Source: DAHUYF01 sp035553515
GTDB lineage: Bacteria > Pseudomonadota > Alphaproteobacteria > ATCC43930 > CGMCC-115725
Assembly: GCA_035553515.1 (NCBI GenBank)
Contig: DATNDG010000181.1
Span: 16,025-80,024, forward strand
Reading direction: 5' to 3'
Length of the DNA: 64,000 bases
Part shown: in pieces, positions 1 to 8,616 of the stretch
How the letters are laid out: each line of letters opens with the position of its first letter
How positions within the stretch are numbered: position 1 is the stretch's first letter
Translations under genes and position numbers: made by a program
The notes under the pieces: generated by a model
The model's input: only the letters and a program-made list of their open reading frames with translations
What the model was told of the DNA's origin: nothing
Database searches by the model: none

Positions 1-1
1 G

Positions 2-292
2 GCAGCGCACGCCGTACCAGCGGAGGTCAGGCTCTACAGCACTCTCTTTGCGCGTCCCGATCCCGGCGCCGGTGGCGATATCATGGCCGACCTCAATCCC
101 GCGTCGCTCGAGGTGCTGAAGGATGCCGTGGTCGAGTCCTCGCTTGCCGAGGACGAGCCCGAGGGGCCGGTCCAGTTCGAGCGCCAGGGTTATTTCTGCC
201 GCGACCGCGATTCCCGGCCCGGACGCCCGATCTTCAACCGCACGGTGGGACTGCGCGACAGCTGGGCCAAAGCCCAGGGAGGCGGACGCTAG
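2..292 (+). CDS. glnS: Glutaminyl-tRNA synthetase, C-terminal end (partial)
   Basis: The reading frame is open from the left edge and ends at TAG 290-292, so the start lies outside the window. The 96 visible residues match the end of the GlnRS anticodon-binding beta-barrel: an EVRLYSTLF stretch, a DLNPASLEVL segment, and the characteristic tail with QFERQGYFC, FNRTVGLRDSW and AK. GlnRS charges tRNA-Gln directly. Many alphaproteobacteria lack it and use Glu-tRNA-Gln amidation, so its presence is informative about lineage or transfer. It converges on the AlgH-family gene with a 4-bp overlap of the two stop ends. Confidence 0.88.
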   Translation, partial: AAHAVPAEVRLYSTLFARPDPGAGGDIMADLNPASLEVLKDAVVESSLAEDEPEGPVQFERQGYFCRDRDSRPGRPIFNRTVGLRDSWAKAQGGGR

Positions 293-852
293 GCGTGTCC
301 GGCGTCGCCCGAGAGGGCCAAGGGATCGATGCCGAGCTTGGCGAGGGCGCGCTGCCACTTGTCGGCGATCTCGCCGCCGAAGACGATGCCTTCATCGGCC
401 GCCACGTGGAGCCAGCCATTGTCCTGCATCTCGGCATCGAGCTGTCCCGGGCCCCAGCCGGCATATCCGAGCGCCAGCAGGCTCTTGCGCGGGCCCTGGC
501 CGCGGCCGATGGCACGCAGGATGTCGAGCGTCGCGGTCAGCGCCATATTGCCGACCACGAGGGTGTTGTCCTCGACATAGTCGTCGGAGTGGAGGACGAA
601 GCCTCGGCCTTCCTCGACCGGACCGCCGGCATGAACCAGCGCTTTGCCGGTCAGACCGTCGGCGGGAATGCCGAGCTTGTCGAGTAGCTCCGGCAAGGTC
701 ACGGTGTCGATGAGCTTGTTGACCACGATGCCCATGGCGCCTTCCTCGTTATGGGCGCAGAGGAAGATCACCGAGCGTACGAAGCGGTGATCCTGCATCT
801 GCGGCATGGCGATCAGGAGCTGTCCGGCGAGCGAGGTGACCGAAGTCTTCAT
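289..852 (-). CDS. YqgE/AlgH family protein (UPF0301)
   Basis: A 187-residue protein, the usual size for this family. It contains LIAMPQM near the start, the FLCAHNEEGAMGIVVNK block, the HAGGPVEEGRGFVLHS block and the GYAGWGPGQLDAE motif typical of AlgH/YqgE proteins. The molecular function of the family is unknown; AlgH was named from alginate regulation in Pseudomonas. The start ATG at 852 is preceded by a GGGAGG Shine-Dalgarno sequence. A longer frame runs upstream to 996 but its extra residues do not resemble the family. It is convergent with glnS and divergent from the thiol reductase gene. Confidence 0.93.
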   Translation of the reverse strand: MKTSVTSLAGQLLIAMPQMQDHRFVRSVIFLCAHNEEGAMGIVVNKLIDTVTLPELLDKLGIPADGLTGKALVHAGGPVEEGRGFVLHSDDYVEDNTLVVGNMALTATLDILRAIGRGQGPRKSLLALGYAGWGPGQLDAEMQDNGWLHVAADEGIVFGGEIADKWQRALAKLGIDPLALSGDAGHA

Positions 853-994
853 GGGCCTCCCGGTGACATAAGCGCCATTGGTAAAGCTTGCAAGTTGGAC
901 TCGCGGCCCACGGGGCTTGCGGGCTCGATGCCGGCATCGTGACCGCGCCTCCAAAGGCAAAATCCTATATAAACGAGCATGTCTGGCGCTCGGC

Positions 995-3100
995 ATGACA
1001 GATAATCGGCGATTTCGGGCGAGCCCGCTCGCGGCGACGCTGTTGGTCGCCTTGGCCCTGCTGTTGGCGCCTGCGGCCTGGGCGGCGGAGGGGGCCTCGG
1101 ATTGGTTCGTTACCGATCAAGGAAGGGTCAGGCTGGTCGCCGCAACCCCTAGCGTCGGCGGCGCCGCCACCGTCGAGCTCGGGCTGCAGTTCCGCCTGGA
1201 GCCTCATTGGAAGATCTATTGGCGCTCGCCCGGTGATGCCGGCTATCCGCCGCGGATCGACTGGAAGGGGTCGACCAATCTCGCCGGTGCCGATGTCTCC
1301 TGGCCGGCGCCCGAGCGCTTCTCCGTCTCGGGTCTCGAGACCGTGGGATACACCGGCTCCCTAGTCCTGCCGATCACCGCGCGGCTCGAGCGGAAGGGCG
1401 AGACCGTGCATTTGCATGCCGCGCTCAGCTATCTCACCTGCCGCGAGATCTGCATCCCGTACGACACGGTGCTGACCCTGGACCTGCCGGCCGGAGCGCC
1501 ACCCCCCGGCGGCATGTCCTATGCCGCGCTGATCGCCCGCTATGCTGCCCGCGTACCCGGTGACGGCAAGAGTTCGGGCCTGACGCTCGCCTCGGCCGTG
1601 CTGGTTCCGGGACGCAAGCCGGTGCTCGAACTGCGTATCGCCAGCGCACGCCCGCTGCTTGCGCCCGACGCCTTCATCGAAGCCCCGCCGGGCGTTGCTT
1701 TTGGCGCGCCCCACCTCGCCGCCAGCGACACGCCAGGGCAGTCGCTGCTGCTGCTGCCCGCCTTCGGCGCCAAGGCTGCGCTCGACCGCGCGGTCGGGCA
1801 CAAGCTCACGGTCACGCTGGTCGATGGCGATCGCTCGCTTGAGGCGACGATCAGACCTGCGGCGGCGGCGCCGCGCCCCGATTTCGGCTGGCTCTTCGGC
1901 ATCCTGCCGCTGGCGCTGCTCGGCGGCTTCATCCTCAATTTCATGCCCTGCGTCTTGCCGGTGTTGTCGATCAAGCTGTTGGGCGCGGTCGATCTGCGCG
2001 GCCGCTCGCGCGCGCAGGTGCGGCGGGGGTTCCTGGCGACCGCGGCAGGCATTCTTGTCTCCTTTCTGGTTCTGGCGGCGGCCATGGCGGGGCTCAAATC
2101 GGCCGGCATCGCCGTCGGCTGGGGGCTACAGTTCCAGCAGCCGCTTTTCCTGGTCTTTATGGCGGCGCTGTTGACGCTGTTTGCGGCCAATCTGTGGGGA
2201 GCCTTCGAGGTGCCGCTGCCGGCATGGCTGGGCACGCTCGCGAGCCAGGGCGATGGCAACAAGCTGCTCGGCAACTTCGCCGCCGGCGCCTTTGCCACAT
2301 TGCTGGCGACACCCTGTTCGGCGCCGTTTCTCGGTACAGCCGTGGGCTTCGCGCTCGCCGGCGGTCCGCTACAGATCTTTCCGGTCTTCCTGACGCTCGG
2401 CGTCGGCCTTGCCGCCCCTTATCTGATGGTGGCGGCGGTGCCGAGCTTGGCCCTGGTGCTGCCGCGGCCGGGGCGCTGGATGATCACGCTGCGCCGTGTC
2501 CTCGGGCTGGCGCTCGGCGCCACCGCGCTCTGGCTGGTCTCGGTCCTGGTGAGCCAGATCGGCCTTCTCGCGGCCCTGACCGTGGCGCTGCTGCTGGCTG
2601 CGGTCGCCGCCGCGTTGGCGGTGCTGCGCCGGCCGGCGCTGCGCTCCGGGGTCGTGGTGGCGTTGCTGCTGGCGGGCTTTCTCGCGCCGGCGCTGTTTGG
2701 CTCGCCGCCGGCGCCCGTGACTGCGGAGGGCCTCTGGCGCAATTTCGACCGCGCTGCGATCGACCGGCTGGTCGGCCGCGGAGATGTGGTCTTAGTCGAC
2801 GTCACCGCCGATTGGTGCCTCACCTGCAAGGTCAACGAGGAGTTGGTGATCGATCAGCCGGCGGTGCGCGGAAGGCTCAAGCAGAAGGGCATCGTTGCGA
2901 TGCGGGCCGACTGGACGCGGCCCAGCGACGCGATCACCGCCTATCTGCGCAGCTTCGGCCGCTACGGCATTCCCTTCAATGCGGTCTACGGGCCGGGGCT
3001 GCCGCAAGGACGCGCACTGTCGGAGGTGTTGACGCAGGATGAGGTGTTGCAGGCGCTCGATGACGCCGCCGCGCCGAGCAAGGTTGCAGGTGCGCGATGA
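995..3100 (+). CDS. DsbD-like protein-disulfide reductase (ScsB type)
   Basis: A 701-residue inner-membrane protein expected to pass electrons from cytoplasmic thioredoxin to periplasmic thiol proteins. A signal peptide ends near AWA (residue 30). The periplasmic N-terminal domain has a Cys pair in SYLTCREICIPY (about 149 and 153). The membrane core (about 294-600) has the two DsbD cysteines in NFMPCVLP (about 319) and TPCSAPFLG (about 441). A thioredoxin-like C-terminal domain has ADWCLTCK (Cys 608 and 611). All six redox cysteines are therefore present. The N-terminal domain looks more like ScsB than classical E. coli DsbD. ATG 995 was chosen because the signal peptide begins there. Confidence 0.9.
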   Translation: MTDNRRFRASPLAATLLVALALLLAPAAWAAEGASDWFVTDQGRVRLVAATPSVGGAATVELGLQFRLEPHWKIYWRSPGDAGYPPRIDWKGSTNLAGADVSWPAPERFSVSGLETVGYTGSLVLPITARLERKGETVHLHAALSYLTCREICIPYDTVLTLDLPAGAPPPGGMSYAALIARYAARVPGDGKSSGLTLASAVLVPGRKPVLELRIASARPLLAPDAFIEAPPGVAFGAPHLAASDTPGQSLLLLPAFGAKAALDRAVGHKLTVTLVDGDRSLEATIRPAAAAPRPDFGWLFGILPLALLGGFILNFMPCVLPVLSIKLLGAVDLRGRSRAQVRRGFLATAAGILVSFLVLAAAMAGLKSAGIAVGWGLQFQQPLFLVFMAALLTLFAANLWGAFEVPLPAWLGTLASQGDGNKLLGNFAAGAFATLLATPCSAPFLGTAVGFALAGGPLQIFPVFLTLGVGLAAPYLMVAAVPSLALVLPRPGRWMITLRRVLGLALGATALWLVSVLVSQIGLLAALTVALLLAAVAAALAVLRRPALRSGVVVALLLAGFLAPALFGSPPAPVTAEGLWRNFDRAAIDRLVGRGDVVLVDVTADWCLTCKVNEELVIDQPAVRGRLKQKGIVAMRADWTRPSDAITAYLRSFGRYGIPFNAVYGPGLPQGRALSEVLTQDEVLQALDDAAAPSKVAGAR

Positions 3101-3248
3101 GGTGCTGCGATCGGGGGCGCTGCGGCGAGACGTCGCATGGTGGGGGTGATTTCCGCTCATCGACCCTCTATGGTGAGCTTGGCAGGGACGGCGGTCCCGC
3201 GACGGAACTCCAACGACAACCGTGCAATCATCAGGAAGGGGAAAGGCG

Positions 3249-3731
3249 ATGACCATCAAGGTTGGCGACAAGGTCCCATCGGTGAAACTGAAGCAGATGA
3301 CACCGGAAGGGATGAAGGACGTCGAGACCGGCGACTTCTTCAAGGGCAAGACGGTCGTGCTCTTCGCGGTGCCCGGCGCGTTCACGCCCACCTGTTCGGC
3401 CAAGCACCTGCCCGGCTTCGTCGAGAAGGCGTCGCAGATCCGCGAGAAAGGCGTCGACGCGATCGCTTGCCTGTCGGTCAATGATGCCTTCGTCATGAAT
3501 GCCTGGGGCAAGGACCAGAAGGCCGACGGCAAGGTGCAGATGCTTGCCGATGGCAATGGTGATTTCACGCGTGCGGTCGGACTCGAGCTTGATGCGAGCG
3601 GCAACGGCCTCGGCAAGCGTTCGCAGCGCTACGCCATGGTGGTCAAGGACGGCGTGGTCAAGGCGCTCAACGTCGAGAAGCCGGGGACCTTCGAGGTGTC
3701 GAGCGCTGACGCGATCCTGAAGGCGCTCTAA
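3249..3731 (+). CDS. Peroxiredoxin, Prx5/PrxII type
   Basis: A 160-residue thiol peroxidase reducing H2O2 and alkyl hydroperoxides, probably cytoplasmic since no signal peptide is seen. The peroxidatic Cys49 sits in PGAFTPTCS, the Prx5 signature. A second Cys at 74, in ACLSVND, corresponds to the additional cysteine of PrxII proteins. The conserved GKRSQRYAMVV region follows near residue 125. Length fits the family. ATG 3249 follows an AGGAAGGGGAAAGG ribosome-binding region. An inverted-repeat terminator lies 30 bp after the stop. Confidence 0.95.
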   Translation: MTIKVGDKVPSVKLKQMTPEGMKDVETGDFFKGKTVVLFAVPGAFTPTCSAKHLPGFVEKASQIREKGVDAIACLSVNDAFVMNAWGKDQKADGKVQMLADGNGDFTRAVGLELDASGNGLGKRSQRYAMVVKDGVVKALNVEKPGTFEVSSADAILKAL

Positions 3732-3760
3732 ACCGCCCGGCGCGCGGCGTCCGATTTCGG

Positions 3761-3790
3761 CAACGGCCGCTCGCTTGCGAGCGGCCGTTG
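3761..3790. terminator. Bidirectional hairpin terminator between prx and rnhA
   Basis: A perfect 14-bp inverted repeat: CAACGGCCGCTCGC at 3761-3774 pairs with 3777-3790, leaving a TT apex that would open to a small loop. GCTTTCTC follows on the plus strand. It lies between convergent genes, 29 bp past the peroxiredoxin stop and 6 bp past the rnhA stop, so it can serve both. Confidence 0.8.
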
Positions 3791-3796
3791 GCTTTC

Positions 3797-4318
3797 TCAG
3801 CGCTTCTTCTTTCTCTGCACCGGCTCGTCATCAAGCGAGGCAGCGTCACGCGCTTGGGCTATGGCGGCGCGCGCGAGCGCGTCGGCGCGCTCGTTCTCGA
3901 CATGTCCGGCATGCCCCTTGACCCAGAACCACTCGACGCGATGCGGTTTCATCGCGGCTTCGAGCCGAAGCCAGAGGTCGATATTCTTCACCGGCTTCTT
4001 GTCCGCGGTCTTCCAGCCGCGCGCCTTCCAGGCATGGATGAAGCGGGTGATCCCGTCGCGCAGATATTGGCTGTCGGTATGGAGATGGACGCGGCTCGGT
4101 CGCTTCAACGCTTCCAGCGCCGAGATCGCTGCCAGCATCTCCATGCGATTGTTGGTGGTGGGGGATTCGGCGCCCATGAGCTCGCGCTCATGCGCGCCAT
4201 AGCGCAGCACCGCGCCCCAGCCGCCGGGGCCCGGATTGCCGCTGCAGGCGCCGTCGGTGAAGATCTCGACGACCGGCCCGGCGGGCGCGTCCTCGGCGTG
4301 CTGCACGCCAGTGCTCAT
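3797..4318 (-). CDS. rnhA: Ribonuclease HI
   Basis: A 173-residue RNase HI that cuts the RNA strand of RNA-DNA hybrids. The DEDD metal-binding residues are visible: Asp22 in EIFTDGACSGNPGPGGW, Glu60 in NNRMEMLAA, Asp82 in HTDSQYL and Asp146 in ENERADALA. The basic handle region WKARGWKTADKKPVKN is present. The tail ends in a lysine/arginine-rich stretch. The start ATG overlaps the thrB stop (ATGA), so it is the last gene of an ispH-thrB-rnhA transcript, a common alphaproteobacterial arrangement. Confidence 0.97.
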   Translation of the reverse strand: MSTGVQHAEDAPAGPVVEIFTDGACSGNPGPGGWGAVLRYGAHERELMGAESPTTNNRMEMLAAISALEALKRPSRVHLHTDSQYLRDGITRFIHAWKARGWKTADKKPVKNIDLWLRLEAAMKPHRVEWFWVKGHAGHVENERADALARAAIAQARDAASLDDEPVQRKKKR

Positions 4319-5280
4319 GCATCGAGCCCGTAGGCAGAGGGCTGAGTGACGCTGCGGTGGAAGCGCAGCTTCTGCAGATATTCGAGCGGATCCTTCGGGC
4401 GTACGAAGGCGCCCGGCGGATGATTGAGCAAGTCATAAAGTCGCGTGAGCAGGAAGCGCAGGGCGCTGCCGCGCGCCAGCAGCGGCAGTGCCGCGAACTC
4501 CGCTGCGCTCAGCGGTCGCACCGCGCGATAGCTGGCTAGCATCAGCCGAGCCTTGGTGACGTTGAAGCTGCCGTCGCTTTCGAAGCACCAGGCGTTGAGG
4601 CAGATGGCGAGATCGTAAGCAAGGAAATCCGCGCAGGCGAAATAGAAGTCGATGATCCCCGAGACCTGCTCGCCGCGAAAGAAGATGTTGTCCGGAAAAA
4701 GATCGGCGTGGATGACGCCGCTGGGCAGGTGCTGCGGCCAGTCGTGCTCGAGCGCGGCAAGCTCGCCGCCGAGTTCTTCGGCGAGGCCGGCGCGCACCTC
4801 ATTTGCGCGACCGCGGCAGGCTTCGTAGAGGCTGCGCCAGCCGGCGACCGAAAGATTGTTGGGCCGGCGCATCGGGAAGGATGCGCCGGCGAGGTGAAGC
4901 CGCGCCAAAGCGCCGCCGACGCCGGCGCAGTGAAAGGGCTGAACCCGCCGCGGCCACATGCCGTCAAGGAAGCTCACGATCGCCGCCGGCCGACCGCACA
5001 GCGACCTCAGTGCCTTGCCGTCCTTCGCCTTGATCGGCACCGGGCAGGCGATGCCCGCGCCCGCCAGATGCTCCATGAAGCCGAGAAAGAACGGCAGATC
5101 GGCGGGGGTGACGCGCTTTTCATAGAGCGTCAGGAAATATGTCCCGGTATCGGTGCGCAGCAGGAAGTTCGAGTTCTCGACGCCTTCGGCGATGCCCTTG
5201 CAGGACACCACCTCGCCGATCGCGTAATCGGCGACGAAGGCGCGCAGCTCTTCGTCGGGGACGTCCGTGTAGACCGCCAT
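4315..5280 (-). CDS. thrB: Homoserine kinase (ThrB, aminoglycoside phosphotransferase fold)
   Basis: A 321-residue kinase phosphorylating L-homoserine for threonine synthesis. It belongs to the APH-fold ThrB type of proteobacteria, not the GHMP type. It shows VENSNFLLRT (nucleotide-binding loop, about 35-43), LTLYEK, the catalytic loop with His191, Asp193 and Asn198 in GVIHADLFPDN, and the metal-binding Asp211 in IIDFYFAC. Start ATG 5280 lies 2 bp after the ispH stop, and the stop overlaps the rnhA start, indicating translational coupling across the operon. Confidence 0.96.
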   Translation of the reverse strand: MAVYTDVPDEELRAFVADYAIGEVVSCKGIAEGVENSNFLLRTDTGTYFLTLYEKRVTPADLPFFLGFMEHLAGAGIACPVPIKAKDGKALRSLCGRPAAIVSFLDGMWPRRVQPFHCAGVGGALARLHLAGASFPMRRPNNLSVAGWRSLYEACRGRANEVRAGLAEELGGELAALEHDWPQHLPSGVIHADLFPDNIFFRGEQVSGIIDFYFACADFLAYDLAICLNAWCFESDGSFNVTKARLMLASYRAVRPLSAAEFAALPLLARGSALRFLLTRLYDLLNHPPGAFVRPKDPLEYLQKLRFHRSVTQPSAYGLDA

Positions 5281-5282
5281 CT

Positions 5283-6230
5283 TTAGGCCACGCTCAGCGC
5301 CCGCGGCAGGTTGAAGCGCACTTCCTCGCGCGTGACCTCGACCTCCTCGATCGCCACCTCGAAACGCTCGCGGCAGGCCTCGACCACCTCCTCGACCAGC
5401 GCTTCGGGCGCGGAGGCGCCGGCGGTGAGGCCAAGGCGCTCGGCGCCGGCGAGGAAGCGCCAATCGATGTCGTCGGCGCGGGCGATCAGCGCGGCGCGCG
5501 CGCAGCCGCTCTGGCGCGCGACCTCGACCAGCCGCAGGGAGTTGGACGAATTGGGCGCGCCCACCACCCAGAGCCGGTCGGCACGCGGCGCGATCGCCTT
5601 CACCGCCCGCTGGCGGTTGGTCGTGGCGTAGCAAATGTCGTCCCGCTTCGGGCCGTGGATGCCCGGGAAGCGCCGCTGCAGCGCCTCAACGACAGTTTGC
5701 GCATCGGCGATCGACAGGGTGGTCTGCGTCACATAGGCGACCGGCTCATCCGCGGGTAGGGCAAGCGCCGCCACGTCGGCCGGCGTCTCGACCAGGAGGA
5801 CGGCGCCAGCCGGAAGCTGGCCCATCGTGCCGATGACTTCTGGGTGCCCGTCATGGCCGATCAGGATGATGCGGCGTCCCCGGGCGAAATGATGCTCGGC
5901 CTCGCGATGCACTTTGCTCACCAGCGGGCATGTCGCATCAACATAGACGAGATGCCGGCGCTCCGCCTCGGCCGGCACGCGCTTCGGTACGCCATGCGCG
6001 GAGAACACCACCGGTGCGCCGGCGGGAACCTCGTCGAGCTCCTCGACGAAAATCGCTCCCTTGCGCTCGAGCGCCTCGACGACGAAGCGATTATGGACGA
6101 TTTCATGGCGCACATAGACCGGCGCACCGAATCGATCGAGGCTGCGCTCGACAATCTGCACCGCGCGCTCGACTCCGGCGCAGAAGCCGCGCGGACCGGC
6201 AAGCAAAATGGTCAGCGGCGCTTTGATCAT
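5283..6230 (-). CDS. ispH: 4-hydroxy-3-methylbut-2-enyl diphosphate reductase
   Basis: A 315-residue Fe-S enzyme for the last step of the MEP isoprenoid pathway, giving IPP and DMAPP. The three cluster cysteines are Cys17 (GPRGFCAGV), Cys101 (DATCPLV) and Cys200 (DDICYATTNRQ). The GHDGHPEV motif with the substrate-binding His and Glu is at about 125-132. Further family marks are FSAHGVP, TQTTLS and GAPNSSNSLRL. ATG 6230 begins the protein at its usual place; a longer frame upstream to 6404 has no family similarity. First gene of the ispH-thrB-rnhA operon. Confidence 0.97.
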   Translation of the reverse strand: MIKAPLTILLAGPRGFCAGVERAVQIVERSLDRFGAPVYVRHEIVHNRFVVEALERKGAIFVEELDEVPAGAPVVFSAHGVPKRVPAEAERRHLVYVDATCPLVSKVHREAEHHFARGRRIILIGHDGHPEVIGTMGQLPAGAVLLVETPADVAALALPADEPVAYVTQTTLSIADAQTVVEALQRRFPGIHGPKRDDICYATTNRQRAVKAIAPRADRLWVVGAPNSSNSLRLVEVARQSGCARAALIARADDIDWRFLAGAERLGLTAGASAPEALVEEVVEACRERFEVAIEEVEVTREEVRFNLPRALSVA

Positions 6231-6391
6231 TGTCGTTCCTCTGCGGCGCCAGCCCGGCCCGCAGTCGCGGGTCCGGGAACCCTTGTGCGGCGCGCGACGG
6301 TCGAATAGAGTTCTGCGCGTTCCGGTCGGGCGGCGACCCGGAATCGACGGGTGGGAAGTTAGTACACTGACCAAGCTTGGGGAAGAGGGGG

Positions 6392-6631
6392 ATGGGCGGA
6401 GCATCTTCGGCGCGCAGGAGCCCCTTCGCCCTCGCCGCGGAGGCCGACAAGCAATATTGGTGGTGCGCTTGCGGGAGAAGCCGCTCGCAACCGCTCTGCG
6501 ATGGCGCGCATCGCGGCACGGGCGTGACGCCGGTGCCGTTCAGCGTGACCGCGGATGGCGAGGTGCGGCTTTGCGGCTGCAAGCAGACGCGCAGCCGGCC
6601 GTTCTGCGACGGCTCGCACAATTCGGTCTGA
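6392..6631 (+). CDS. Dual CDGSH iron-sulfur protein
   Basis: A 79-residue protein with two CDGSH-type 2Fe-2S sites: Cys25-x-Cys27, Cys36 and His40 (CAC, then LCDGAH), and Cys61-x-Cys63, Cys72 and His76 (CGC, then FCDGSH). There is no transmembrane segment, so it is expected to be a soluble redox or cluster-transfer protein. The precise role of bacterial dual-CDGSH proteins is not settled. ATG 6392 is preceded by GGAAGAGGGGG; an upstream TTG at 6377 is less likely. Its stop overlaps the ATG of the following lipoprotein gene (TGATG). Confidence 0.9.
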   Translation: MGGASSARRSPFALAAEADKQYWWCACGRSRSQPLCDGAHRGTGVTPVPFSVTADGEVRLCGCKQTRSRPFCDGSHNSV

Positions 6632-7161
6632 TGCGCGGGGTCCTTGGCGTCGCCCTTGTCGCCCTCCTTGCCGTGTCGCTTGCCGCCTGTTCCGGCAAGC
6701 GCGGCGCGGAAGTAAACAAGCTCAACTGTCCCGCGGCTTTCATTGCACCCGGCCTCGACGCTTACACCGTCTATCGCCCGGGCGTGGCACCCAGCAACAA
6801 AGCCGAGGACGTCGCCTTTGGCGTCAAGCTATCGGCGATCAATGCCAGGTGCACCAACGAGCCGCAGGGCGTGCGGGTCACGACGCTCCTCACCTTCATC
6901 GCGGTGCGCAGCGACGACACTGTCAAGCACGGCGAATTCACCTATTTTGTCGCCATCGCCGATCCCCAGCAGCAGATCATCGCCAAGCAGAACTTCGCAT
7001 TGCGCGTCGACTTCGCGGAGAAGCAGAAGGTGATGCGGGTCTATGACGACATCAGCGAGCACCTGCCGCTGAAGAACGTCTCGCTCGGCAGCAACTATTC
7101 GGTCGTCGTCGGGCTGCAGGTGAGCAAGCAGCAGCTCGATCTCAATAGACAGCGCGAATAG
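6631..7161 (+). CDS. Putative lipoprotein of unknown function
   Basis: A 176-residue protein with a lipoprotein signal: hydrophobic residues 2-19 and a SLAAC lipobox giving Cys20 as the lipidated residue. I do not recognise the mature domain. It has VTTLLTFIAVRSD, a FTYFVAIADPQQQII strand pair and a VVVGLQVSKQQLDLN end, suggesting a beta-sandwich. Cys33 and Cys74 could form a disulfide. It is translationally coupled to the CDGSH gene (TGATG) and lies upstream of the glycine riboswitch. Codon composition matches the neighbours. Confidence 0.8.
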   Translation: MRGVLGVALVALLAVSLAACSGKRGAEVNKLNCPAAFIAPGLDAYTVYRPGVAPSNKAEDVAFGVKLSAINARCTNEPQGVRVTTLLTFIAVRSDDTVKHGEFTYFVAIADPQQQIIAKQNFALRVDFAEKQKVMRVYDDISEHLPLKNVSLGSNYSVVVGLQVSKQQLDLNRQRE

Positions 7162-7240
7162 GTCGAGCAGTCTTCGCCGCCGCGCGGGGCTGGCTATCGT
7201 TTCGGTGCAGTGGTAGGGTGACTTCGCCGTCGCACCCCGA

Positions 7241-7430
7241 TGGGAGAGACCGGGTTCGTTCCCGGCGCCGAAGGAGCAACCGCCCCGGAAACTCTCAGGC
7301 GAAAGGACCGTCGGGGGAAGGGCACTCTGGAAAGCAGGTGTGCTCGCTTGCGCACCTCACCGACGAGGTAACCCGGCCGTTCCATCCTGGTCCGTCCGGC
7401 GAATCTTTCAGGTTCTGGGACAGAGGGGGC
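7241..7430 (+). promoter_or_regulatory. Tandem glycine riboswitch ahead of gcvT
   Basis: Two consecutive glycine aptamers. The first begins with GGGAGAG at 7242 and has CGCCGAAGGAGCAA (7266-7279), GAAACTCTCAGGC and AAAGGACCG, closing with ACTCTGGAAAG near 7324. The second has CACCGACGAGGTAA (about 7358-7371), CGGCGAATCTTTCAGG and TTCTGGGACAGAGGGG up to 7430. These are the conserved core strings of the gcvT-type riboswitch, in their usual order. It ends 48 bp before the gcvT start, where glycine binding normally turns expression on. No protein gene is visible in 7162-7477; the first 79 bases probably hold the promoter. Confidence 0.93.
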
Positions 7431-7477
7431 TTCCGGTCGCTGGCGCGACCTTGCGAAGCTTGAGGTTCCGGGGATCG

Positions 7478-8584
7478 ATGGCCGAACCCGCCCTTCACCG
7501 CACGCCGCTTCACGCGTTGCACCTCAGCCTCGGTGCCAAGATGGTCGCCTTCGCCGGCTACGACATGCCGGTGCAGTACGCGGCCGGCATCATGGCCGAA
7601 CATCTCCACACTCGTGCCAAAGCCGGGCTCTTCGACGTCTCGCACATGGGACAGGCGCGGCTTGAGGGCGGGGAGGCGGCAGCGGCGCTCGAGTCGCTGG
7701 TTCCCGGCGACATCAAGGGTCTTGCGGTTGGTCGCATGCGCTACACGCTGCTGACCAACGCGCAAGGCGGCATTCTCGACGATCTCATGGTGACGCAAGC
7801 GGGCGATCATCTGGCGCTGATCGTCAACGCCGGACGCAAGCATCAGGACTTCGCGCATCTCGAGCGCCACCTCGCTGGCAAGGCGCGGCTGACGCGACTT
7901 GCCGATCGCGCGCTGCTGGCGTTGCAGGGGCCGCTCGCCGCCGCGGTTCTGGCGCGGCTCGCGCCGAGCGCGGCGGGGCTGCCGTTCATGAGCGGCACTG
8001 CGCTCGCGCTCGATGGCATCGACTGCTTCGTCACGCGCTCCGGCTATACCGGCGAGGATGGGTTCGAGATCTCGCTGCCGGCTGCGGCAGCCGAGCGTCT
8101 TGCCCGCCGCCTGTTGCGGGAACCCGAGGTGCTGCCGATCGGGCTCGGCGCGCGCGATTCGCTCCGTCTCGAAGCCGGGCTCTGCCTCTACGGCCATGAC
8201 ATCGATGAGACCACCACGGTCATCGAAGCCGATCTCGCCTGGACCATTCAAAAGCGGCGGCGCGCCGAGGGCGGCTTTCCAGGCGTCGACATCGTCTTGC
8301 GCGAGCTCGCCTCGGGAGCACGGCGCAGGCGCGTCGGCATTCAGCCCGAAGGCCGCGCTCCGGCGCGCGAGGGCACGCAGATCACCGCCGCCGACGGTGC
8401 GCCGGTCGGCCGGATCACCAGCGGTGGCTTCGGCCCGACCGCCGATGGTCCCATCGCCATGGGCTATCTCGATAGCGCCCATGCCGCGCTCGGCACGCCG
8501 TTGAAGCTCATCGTGCGCGGCACACTCCGGCCGGCGCGGATCGTGCCAATGCCCTTCGTTCCCCATCGCTATTACCGCGGCTGA
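7478..8584 (+). CDS. gcvT: Glycine cleavage system T protein (aminomethyltransferase)
   Basis: A 368-residue tetrahydrofolate-dependent aminomethyltransferase that takes the aminomethyl group from lipoyl-GcvH and releases ammonia and methylene-THF. Family marks: LGAKMVAFAGYDMPVQY near the start, FDVSHMGQ (about 50-57), RYTLLTN, SRSGYTGEDGFEI-like (here TRSGYTGEDGFEIS), LGARDSLRLEAGLCLYGHD, and GRITSGGFGPT near the C terminus. ATG 7478 is 48 bp after the riboswitch. First gene of gcvT-H-PA-PB. Confidence 0.97.
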   Translation: MAEPALHRTPLHALHLSLGAKMVAFAGYDMPVQYAAGIMAEHLHTRAKAGLFDVSHMGQARLEGGEAAAALESLVPGDIKGLAVGRMRYTLLTNAQGGILDDLMVTQAGDHLALIVNAGRKHQDFAHLERHLAGKARLTRLADRALLALQGPLAAAVLARLAPSAAGLPFMSGTALALDGIDCFVTRSGYTGEDGFEISLPAAAAERLARRLLREPEVLPIGLGARDSLRLEAGLCLYGHDIDETTTVIEADLAWTIQKRRRAEGGFPGVDIVLRELASGARRRRVGIQPEGRAPAREGTQITAADGAPVGRITSGGFGPTADGPIAMGYLDSAHAALGTPLKLIVRGTLRPARIVPMPFVPHRYYRG

Positions 8585-8616
8585 ACCCCGCGCCCTTTCA
8601 GCTTCACGAGGACGCC

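Noticed and set aside
7250..7266. CGGGTTCGTTCCCGG looking like a tRNA T-arm
   Set aside because: It is the internal stem of the first glycine aptamer; no tRNA acceptor or anticodon arm surrounds it.
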